A DNA stretch of 64,000 nt from assembly GCA_947069175.1 (NCBI GenBank), contig CAMTDV010000007.1, positions 49,619,681 through 49,683,680 of the forward strand. Direction: 5' to 3'. Below the pieces are notes generated by a model. That model was not told the DNA's origin, did no database searches, and was given only the letters and a program-made list of their open reading frames with translations. The stretch comes from Scalesia atractyloides. Lineage: Eukaryota; Streptophyta; Magnoliopsida; Asterales; Asteraceae. The position numbers were made by a program, and so were the translations under genes. Below are positions 56,527 through 64,000 of the stretch, piece by piece. How positions within the stretch are numbered: the stretch's first letter is position 1; every line of letters starts with the position of its first letter.

Positions 56527-58164
56527 CTCAAAAATCCTTCCTTCTGTGGCTCTAACTCATAAATGAGTAGTTTAAAAAAATATAGCAGGATAGATTTCCT
56601 CCCTATTTCAAGATAGCCTGTTGAGACTGTGAATTATCCATTTCTTGTTTTATTTGGTTTCAACTTACTAGAACCACCTAACCACCTGACAATTGTTTGC
56701 TACCTGCCTCAGTCACACCAATCATAATAAAAGTAAACTTCAGTAAAGTTCTCGTATGTCAAGTTTGTTTTTGTTTTATATTTTTTAATCTCATTCAAGG
56801 CTCTATTAGGAGCCTATGTGTTCCCTGCCATGTGTTTATGTGGACGCAATATAAGCACCAAAAACTCTATTAGGCATAACACATTCTTTGACCGTAGTAA
56901 TTTACATATTTGGAGTTCCAAGCAGCAAACACATTCAAACGACACTGTATTATCAACTAAGGTCATGACTCATACATGTGTAACCTTGGCTTTTTTTAAA
57001 ACATGGCTGTATTTGGAATAGGTAGAAATGTTTGCTGATTGATCGGATTATAGGGATGAGTCAAACTATAAGAGTATGCAATTCCGGTTGTAAGTATCCC
57101 CTTCAACTTTTAAAACTGGCGATTATTTTGATACTAAACCACCTCTTATCACAATTCTTGTATTAATTTGGTACAAGAATCTAAGTTTACAACTAAAAAA
57201 GGTCACTACTGTCTAGTTGTTTACAGAACTGTGTTAGAAAAATACAGATCTACAAAAGTCAAAATGCTCCAAAACGAGAAGCAAGATCGGTGAATACGTG
57301 GTCACTACATGGTATGGTGATGCCGCCCATTGGATGGTTTTATCCAAACTTTTGCTATGCCTGATGCAGTAACTCTCTAAATCTTGGCTCGTTTAATATA
57401 GATTCAGGAGTACAAATGCTTCTTCTGTTGTTCCCCAACATAAATGGCCAAATAGCCTTTGGGGATGTCCATAGATGCGGGAGTTCTTCCACCATTAGAG
57501 AGGGATCGTTTGAGAATTTTTCAAGCAAGGCAGAGGATGTTCAGTGTAAATTGTTGTTGAAGGATGGAAAAAAGTCATAGAATCGCTTCTTTCTAAATGA
57601 GGTTGTAGATTAATTTCTAGGAAGATGTGGTTATATTAGGCATGTAGAATGGTATATATAAGAAGAAGGTTTACCAACGTACTTAATAGTCTGGGACATA
57701 TGAACAAGAAAAAAACGCACATGGTATCATATCTTCAGAATTATATAATAGAAGATACGTGGATACCAGTACTCATCGTAGAATTCCAAACACCAGACAT
57801 ACATGAAAAACTATATGGCTTGATTTCATATGATAGTAAGTTTTGAAGATTCGGACCAAGGTCACATGCTTTTGTCTCAGATGATTGGGTCCACAATTAC
57901 CACTTGTAGGACAACGTGTCATCCAACCTAATTACCAATTGCAGATATAATTTATCCAGTTTGTACTAAGAAACCATCTTGGATTCATCCTTCCATAGAT
58001 CTACTCATTAACTGAGTTGTTAAAAACATTTATAACAAGATAGATTTCCCCCAATTTCAAGATAGCCTGTTGAGTGTATCAAACGTAAATTATGCATTTC
58101 TTGTCTTATTTAGTTTTCAATTTACTAGAACCACCTGATAATTGTTTGATACCCGCCTCAGTCA
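56527..58164 (-). repeat. SAUR repeat units P (tail) and Q
   Basis: Spacer of one unit (56527-57000), then a unit with a truncated SAUR (57259-57518) and its upstream region to GCCTCAGTCA, where an inverted LTR fragment starts. Strongly diverged, with many small gaps. Confidence 0.7.
57259..57518 (-). pseudogene. SAUR copy, 5' end deleted
   Basis: The first ~13 codons (MAIRMPRIIQARQ) are missing. The sequence passes from GAGAATTT directly to leader TTTCAAG, sharing TTT at the join. The core is recognisable (SNGGRTPASMDIPKGYLAIYVG) but has several indels. No start codon remains at the expected place. Confidence 0.8.
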
Positions 58165-58560
58165 ATTTTTATTGGACGATTGAAATAATTTAAAACGTCT
58201 TAAAACGCGAATAAAACGCCAGATAAAATACTCAATGATCCTAAAAGTTCCAGATCTGGCGGGTTTAGACCAAAGTTTGGATAGGATAAAGCTAATTCGG
58301 TAGAAATCTTGTACGAGTGTTCATAAGTAAAAGGATTCCATCCATACCAAAAGAGCATACAAGGTAGAGAGAGCGTCATGCAATCTCTGAGCATTTCCCC
58401 TAGATTCCCGGAAACTTAACAACATTGAACACATGATCCTATATATAGACATGAGTTTGGAGCGGATGACTTATCCGTGCGGATGAGTCGTGTCCGTACG
58501 GATGAGCTTCATCCGTGCCGATGAGTCTCATCCGTATGAACTAGCTCTAGGTATTAATAG
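58165..58560 (-). mobile_element. Inverted LTR fragment with a short internal stretch
   Basis: The reverse complement of about 58240-58556 matches the LTR at 58575-58936 (CCAAACTCATGTCTATATAT; CCTATCCAAACTTTGGTCTA). The adjoining 58165-58239 matches the first ~100 bases inside that element, including a degraded primer-site region. It therefore sits head to head with the 58575 element, making a ~400 bp inverted repeat. Confidence 0.75.
58467..58545. repeat. Short palindromic minisatellite, CATCCGTGCGGATGAG-like
   Basis: Four to five imperfect copies of a ~17 bp motif that is itself nearly self-complementary (ATCCGTGCGGAT, TCCGTACGGA). The same theme recurs at 59195-59425 inside the neighbouring element as CATTCGCACGAATCA-like motifs. 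Confidence 0.7.
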
Positions 58561-58574
58561 GTATTTAACTAATC

Positions 58575-60925
58575 TCTTAGTGCATATTATGTATGTTCGC
58601 CATTATGCGAAAAGGATAGATAAAGCATGTGTTGAATATTGTATAGTTGATAGTTGAGATTTGAACACATACACTTTGGAGATCAAGAGAGCTAGTTCGT
58701 GCACATGAGTCATCCACTCCAAACTCATGTCTATATATAGGGTCAAAGTTGATAAGTTTTGATGAATCTAGGGGAAATGCCGGACATATTGCATGATGCT
58801 CTCTCAAGCTTGTAAATGATGTATCCTCTTTCGTTCTTGTAAAGTTGATAACTTATGACCAATCTTACCGAATTCTACCGAATTAGCTTCATCCTATCCA
58901 AACTTTGGTCTAAATCCGCCGGATCCAGATATTTCAATTGGTATCAGAGCTACGATAGATTACATCCATCTAACAGTTGATTGAATCCTATGCTTATGAT
59001 TTATGGGTTTTTAGACGTAAAACATCAATTTAATGGTCAATTCACGGATAAAAAGTAAAATTGAAACCATAGGATTGATCAATAATGATTTTCCACCTTT
59101 TCCGTGGAAGAATCATTTTCGTATATATAAAGATTTTAGGTAGAAAAATGTGAACAACGTTTTGAATGGACGAGTGGGTTTCATGTGCAAGAGTGCCACG
59201 TTTGTGCGCAGAGTCATTCATCCGCACGAATGAGGCTGATCTATTTGAATAATGGAGATTTCCGCATGAACTACTAATTCATTCGCACGAATCATCCTTC
59301 AACCGCACGGATAAGTATTCATTCGCACGAATCAACCTAATTCATTCCAAAATCAAATAATTCATATGCACAAATCAGCCTAATTTTTTTCCAAAATCAG
59401 ATATCTCATTCACACGAATGAGTCAAAAGGAAATTTTTTATCATGGTGATGAGACGAGTGTCCAGAAAAATTTGGTGATTGAAAATTTTATGGAGATTTT
59501 AGTTTCAAATAAGGGTTGTTCGGGGACACCGCCGGAGGATTTAGAGAGTAGATATGATCATGAGATCACAAAGTGTTGAAGTTAATGGGGTAGTGATAGA
59601 TACCTATACAGAATGTTGATAATTTTGTGTAGTTACTATTAATGGGCCTAAAAGTAAAATCCACATTTAATGAAAAACTGTCTTTTGTGAAACATGTCAT
59701 ATTTGAGTTTTTGAGAGAAAAGATAAGATTGAGTTTGCTTATTTGAGGGGGAAATTTAGCGAAGAGTTTAGAGATGTTAGAATTTGCCAAAAATAAGAGG
59801 GAATAAAAATTTTCAAATATTAGACACTTTTGGAAATTCAGACGGGAATAAGTGCAACAGTATTCGGGTGATTCCGACTTAAAATTGTCTGGAATGCATA
59901 GGATCTGGATTCCTAAGTTCGTGATCATAGAAAGTTCAGATTCTTCAGATTGTGGTTAGACTGATGTCTTATGGTTTTAGTCGAGAGTCGTGGTACAAGC
60001 CGGTTAGCAGGATTAGCGTCAGAGGATGAGTCACTACTGTCGATACTTCAAAGATATCAGAGACCTTTCAAGATATTAGATACACGACAGCTTGAAGATA
60101 TCCTAAAGTGTCAGAATTGTTAATCTTCGAGCAAATGAATTGTTTTCCAGACCGGGGAATGAGGATGTTTGTAGATTAAGTTGCTACAGGAACTAACGGA
60201 GAAGGCTATACATCTGTTATCATGAGTAAAGAGGAAGAATGTGAGTTTGATTGTGAAAGATTGTTTCTAATATCTTTGTGTGTTAACAGATGAGTTGTTA
60301 TCCGATGAAGATTTGCTAACTGTGGAGATTATGGTTTACACTAATCAATCATTCAGGAGTGTGCATCAAAGTGATTATCGAAGATGGGATTTTAGATTTT
60401 CGTGGATATTCACAGACTTGAAGTTATCGGTGCGGTGATTTGAAGTATCTATTAATTGTCGGTTGATTTTTTGTAGATTAAGATATTGAGCTAAAGTGGT
60501 ATATCAAAAACTGAACACATATGTGATTAACGTTGAAACGGCGATGCTACATTGTGTTGTTTCAAGTTGGTGATTATTCATGAAAATTGAAGTTAAGCAA
60601 ATCAGAGGAGGTCGTGAGCCGTGCAAATAAAGAACTAAAGTATCATTCCACGGGGAATCATTTCAAGGGGAATATGCTATTTCAAATATAAACCCGAATC
60701 ATCAATCAACGGGGAATTATTTGAGAATATCAAATGCTTGATTGAAGTTGCAGGATATTCAAACACGGCTTTCATATTTGAAGATCAAGAGTCAACAGTG
60801 ATGGCCAAGGGGGAATCTGTTAGTGCATATTATGTATGTCCGCCACTTTGCGAATAGGCTAGATAAATCATGTGTTGAATATTGTATAGTTGATAGTTGA
60901 GATTTGAACACATGACACTTTGTAG
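58575..60925 (+). mobile_element. Short LTR retroelement with PBS and PPT but no recognisable genes
   Basis: The 5' LTR is 58575-58936 (start near TTAGTGCATATTATGT, end TTTCA). The primer-binding site TGGTATCAGAGC is at 58939-58950, the polypurine tract AAGGGGGAATC at 60807-60817, and the 3' LTR starts TGTTAGTGCATATTATGT at 60818. The first ~108 bp of the two LTRs match. The 3' LTR then breaks off into a (TA)n tract. The 1.87 kb interior has stops in all frames I followed and no gag or pol motif. It is a non-autonomous or strongly decayed copia-type element. Confidence 0.75.
58939..58950 (+). promoter_or_regulatory. tRNA-Met primer-binding site
   Basis: TGGTATCAGAGC two bases after the LTR end, the standard plant retroelement primer site. 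Confidence 0.85.
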
Positions 60926-60929
60926 AGGA

Positions 60930-60931
<2 letters not shown>

Positions 60932-61003
<72 letters not shown>
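60932..61003. repeat. (TA)n microsatellite, about 36 repeats
   Basis: Uninterrupted TA dinucleotides for about 72 bp. It lies between a broken 3' LTR and a MITE-like element that itself starts with TA-flanked sequence. Length is likely unreliable in assembly. Confidence 0.95.
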
Positions 61004-61006
<3 letters not shown>

Positions 61007-61363
61007 AATGCTAAATATCGCAAGATACCTAAAAACAAATGAAAAACCACTGGAACTTGGTTAATTCAAATTGAAAATTTCTTTCACTTTTCATTTTTAT
61101 TCGAACACAATGTTAGAAATTAAACTCACACGTTTAAATTACGTTAATTCGTAAATAAATAAAATTTAAACATGTGTAAGTTTTCTATTTACACATGTGT
61201 AAAAACGCTAGTTAGAGTGATTTTGAGATAAGAAATGAATTATTTGATGTTGTAAATTCTTCTTTGATGTTGTATTTTAATTACAATAAGGTTTATATAA
61301 AAAAATTGGTTTCAATTGGTTTTTTCATTCATTCTCACGGTTCTTGCAATATTTAGCATTCTT
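61004..61363. mobile_element. MITE-like element 1, 360 bp
   Basis: The left end AAGAATGCTAAATATCGCAA and the reverse complement of the right end (AAGAATGCTAAATATTGCAA) match, and similarity continues imperfectly for about 55 bp. The interior is AT-rich and non-coding. The TA-rich flanks hide any target duplication, so superfamily is not assigned. Confidence 0.8.
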
Positions 61364-61378
61364 AAGATAAGTATCCCT

Positions 61379-61788
61379 TATATATATAGGGTTTGGTTAA
61401 AATGAGAACAATAATGAGTTGTGAGAACTATGAGAACCAGGCTATCCAAAAGGTTTTTCCAAAAAAAATTCCCAAAAATCTTAAAAACTCACTTGTTTCA
61501 GCAAAAGAAATCTATAAAAAATGCCGCATGCACATGTGTACATGTGGTTTAAAAAATATATATATCTACGTACCAAAATTTACATCAGCGCTAAACAAAA
61601 CTTACATCAGGGAAAACTACCAACTCGGCAATCTTTTGTTTTTTTACAGATGTATTTATAATATTTTCATCTATGTTTGTACAAAGCCTATATATTTAAA
61701 TTGTGGCCCAACTCGCGCGGGAAGTAGGAGTTCTTATGGTTCTCATAACTCTGTGGTGGTTCTCATTTGAACCAAAGCCTATATATAT
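61379..61788. mobile_element. MITE-like element 2, 410 bp
   Basis: The left end TATATATATAGGGTTTGGTT and the reverse complement of the right end (TATATATATAGGCTTTGGTT) match. They continue with AAATGAGAAC and, after a short variable part, GAGTTGTGAGAAC/GAGTTATGAGAAC, about 50 bp in all. It starts only 15 bp after element 1. The 125-codon open frame inside it (61393-61770) is not convincing as a gene. Confidence 0.8.
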
Positions 61789-62328
61789 ACATAATAGGGT
61801 GGGGTTCGGTTGCAAAGTCTAATATTCTGAAAAAAATGTAAAAAGTCATAAAACACAGCTAAAACCCACAAATAACAAAGTGACGACCACTAAAACACAC
61901 CTAGCATGTATGCATGGCATGTGTTTGTGTGGATTGTAGGTGGCTGCCCAAGGGGTGCCCACCACACTTCTTTTGTGCCATGTGTTACCCAAATCCTTAC
62001 AACTAATCGTAACATTCATCTTCCACGTTCACCAACCTTTTTATAACCAAGCACAAAACAACAAATCTTTTTCAAATCCCTCCTCTCTCCCTCTCTCTCA
62101 TACGGTCGAACCCACCTCCATATTTAACCATATTTGAATCTTGAACAATTTATGAAGAACCAAGTTCAATACAAGTAACTTCCAAGTTGGTGTGAAGATC
62201 CAAAGGTGATTCCAAGGAGGTACAAGCTTAACATCATCGAAAATCTCATCAAAACCCACTTAAATTCTTGGAAATTATGTTCTTGTTTCTTGGTGAAGCC
62301 TATAAATAAAATATTTTATTCACCCAGG
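61789..62328 (+). other. Non-coding stretch before the last gypsy element
   Basis: No gene is supported. It begins ATAGGGTGGGGTTCGG, runs through a pyrimidine-rich CTCTCTCCCTCTCTCTC tract near 62083-62100, and ends with GCCTATAAATAAAATATT. It could be LTR or leader sequence of a gypsy element joined directly to integrase by deletion. This is only a guess. Confidence 0.35.
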
Positions 62329-63590
62329 TTCTACCAAAATGTATCATGATATCAAAGAGTTGTATTGGTGGTTGAATAAGAAGGATATTAAGGTATATAT
62401 TAGTAAATGTTTGACTTGCTCAAAGGTTAAGGCTAAACATCAGAAGTCGTTTGTGCTTCATCAGTAACTAGAGATTCCAAGATGGAAGTAGGAGCACCTT
62501 AGGATGGACTTTGTAACCAAATTACCCCGTACGTCACGTGGACATGACACTATTCGGGTAATTGTTGATGGATTGATAAAGTCTGCTCATTTCTTACCCA
62601 TCAAGGAAAAAGACAAGACGAAGAAGATATCACAGTTGTACCTTAACGAGATTGTCACCCCACATGGATTACCAGTGTCAATTATCTCTGATAGAGATAG
62701 ACAATTTGACTCCAAATTTTGGCGATCCCCTAATGAGTCATTGGGTTTCACGGTTGGATATGAGTACTTGTGTCACTCCAAACGGATGGTCAGAGCCAGA
62801 GAACCATTCAAACTTTGGAAGATATGTTGTGTGCGTGTGTGATAAACTTTGGTGGAAGTTGGGACACTCATCTGCCATTAGCTGAGTTCTCCTAAAACAA
62901 TAGTTATCGCGTGAGTGTTAAAGTTGCTCAGTTTGAAGCGTTGTACTAAAGGAATTGTCGATAACCCCTCCGTTGGGCTAAAGCTGGTGAAAGGCAACAA
63001 ACTGGACCGAGATATCAAGGAAACCACTCATAAGGTTGCCCAGATAAAGCGAAGGTTGAATGCCACCGTAGATCGACAAAAGAGCTACGCGGACAACCGA
63101 AGGAAACCGTTTGAATTTCAGGTCGGTGATCATATTTTGCTGAAGGTGTCACCATGGAAGGGTGTTGTTAGGTTTGGAAAAGGGGAAAACCGAGCCCCGC
63201 GCTATATAGGTCCTTTTAAGATCCTAGCTCGAGTTGGATCAGTCGCTTATCGGCTGAAACTACCTCAAGAGTTGAGTGGAATACATGATGTGTTTCATGT
63301 ATCCAACCTGACAAAGTGTCAATCAGATGAGACATTGATTATACCCCTAACGAGGTTCATGTTGATGATAAACTCAGATTTATCATGGAACCCGTTGAAG
63401 TTTTATATTGGAATATCCAGAAGCTTAGGAGGTGTCGGATTAAATTAGTGAAGGTCCGCTGGAATTCCAAATGTGGACCCGAGTTCACATGAGAACGACA
63501 AGACCAAACGCAACAAAAATATCCCCATCTTTTTTCCACTAGTGCGAAAATGAGGCCTGTAGTGTGAGAATTTCGGGATGAAATTTTCTA
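62329..63590 (+). pseudogene. Gypsy chromovirus integrase and chromodomain-like tail (second element)
   Basis: Starts inside the integrase zinc-binding region (MYHDIKELYWW...CLTCSKVKAKHQ). The catalytic core follows (MDFVTKLPRTSRGHDTIRVI, first Asp; LPVSIISDRDRQFDSKFW, second Asp), with frameshifts after 62750. The C-terminal part (62915-63448) has KSYADNRRKPFEFQVGDHIL, LKVSPWKGVVRFGK, RYIGPFKILARVG and VFHVSNLTK. A shifted frame ends with PVEVLYWNIQKL...KVRWNSKCGPEFT, the chromodomain-like tail. It is a different element from the one at 6937 (different LTR). Protease, RT and RNase H are missing. Confidence 0.8.
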
Positions 63591-63602
63591 AACAGGGGAG
63601 AG
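63591..63602 (+). promoter_or_regulatory. Polypurine tract
   Basis: AACAGGGGAGAG immediately before the LTR start, after the end of pol; the site for plus-strand priming. Confidence 0.8.
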
Positions 63603-64000
63603 TGTGACACCCGGCTATCTAGGGTCCATACCGTACTAATGTAACACGTGTTGATCATGAATAAAGATATTATTTGAAGTGATTTGAAGTAAATTAATGA
63701 TATTTGATGTGTTGGCAAAAACAAGATATAAGCTTCTCACGTAACGAACAAAATGCGAAACGAACGTGAGTGACCGCCCGATTAATGTTAAAACCCTAAA
63801 AATATTCGGCTATGATTAAAATGCTAAAGTAGACCACAGTAGTTAGCAATGAGCAATTGGTACCGGGTATGGACGGAACTGGTTCCAAATATGATATTTT
63901 GGGATGGGTACCGGTATCCTTTAGTACTACGAATTAGTACCGGTTATATTTTCATTAGTACCACTTATTTTTCTAGCAACTAAATGCAGTACAGATTACC
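63603..64000 (+). repeat. 3' LTR of the second chromovirus (runs off the window)
   Basis: Begins TGTGACACCCGGCTATC. The last ~150 bp contain repeated GGTACCGG/GTACCGG motifs (63859-63956). No gene seen. Confidence 0.75.

Noticed and set aside
59566..59928. A 120-codon minus-strand frame in the gene-free LTR element
   Set aside because: AT-rich, no recognisable motif, antisense to the element's direction. Most likely chance.
60868..61050. A 60-codon frame with long Tyr-Ile runs
   Set aside because: It is a translation of the (TA)n microsatellite.
61393..61770. A 125-codon plus-strand gene within MITE-like element 2
   Set aside because: It runs from one inverted end into the other, has no family resemblance, and its composition is typical of AT-rich filler.
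61379..61788. Helitron interpretation of the ATATATAGGGTTTGG element
   Set aside because: Both ends are inverted copies of each other over ~50 bp, which fits a TIR element. No CTRR end with a 3' hairpin was seen.

Overview
This window is plant nuclear DNA, almost certainly from a eudicot and plausibly a daisy-family (Asteraceae) genome. The evidence for a plant is a tandem cluster of SAUR (small auxin up RNA) genes, embedded Ty3/gypsy chromovirus, Athila and Ty1/copia retroelements, MITE-like inverted-repeat elements, high AT content and long non-coding spacers. The family-level guess rests on the look of the retroelement proteins and LTRs and is inference. No bacterial-style operons, CRISPR arrays, tRNA or rRNA genes were seen.

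The backbone is one repeated SAUR unit of about 1.5-1.65 kb, with the gene always on the minus strand. Each unit holds a roughly 99-codon intronless SAUR, its 5' leader, a TATA box and auxin-type promoter, and a long upstream spacer. Unit remnants lie at 1-6936, 19228-27912, 35847-37473, 41917-44996, 48895-52109, 53097-54631 and 56527-58164. I can trace about 18 SAUR copies or fragments. None has a normal ATG, an uninterrupted family reading frame and the usual stop. The best preserved is at 217-540 (GTG in place of ATG, stop lost). The others carry nonsense codons, frameshifts or deletions, several with short microhomology at the breakpoint.

From 6937 to 19227 a decayed chromovirus-type Ty3/gypsy element (LTR, gag, protease, RT, RNase H, integrase, chromodomain-like tail, second LTR) is followed by a further LTR fragment. 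The end of that LTR became part of a new tandem repeat: at 19141-27912 seven ~1.25 kb units, each made of an ~85 bp LTR tail plus one SAUR unit, lie head to tail. Every copy has the same early stop codon, so a dead gene was amplified.

From 27944 to 35846 are minus-strand retroelement remains: an Athila-like gypsy element and then a copia element with a tRNA-Met primer site. A 4.4 kb insertion at 37474-41916 has imperfect terminal inverted repeats, a probable target duplication, a large nested palindrome, a second hairpin and a degenerate ORF1/gag-like gene. A nearly full-length 4 kb LTR lies at 44997-48894, and the start of another at 52110 runs into a 100-N assembly gap (52997-53096). From 54632 onward come a copia 3' end, an inverted LTR pair, a short LTR element with PBS and PPT but no recognisable genes, a (TA)n tract, two MITE-like elements and the 3' half of another chromovirus with its 3' LTR running off the window.

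Nothing here works as a pathway. The window records a plant gene cluster being duplicated, broken and invaded by transposons. Many frame breaks are single-base indels, so some may be long-read consensus errors.
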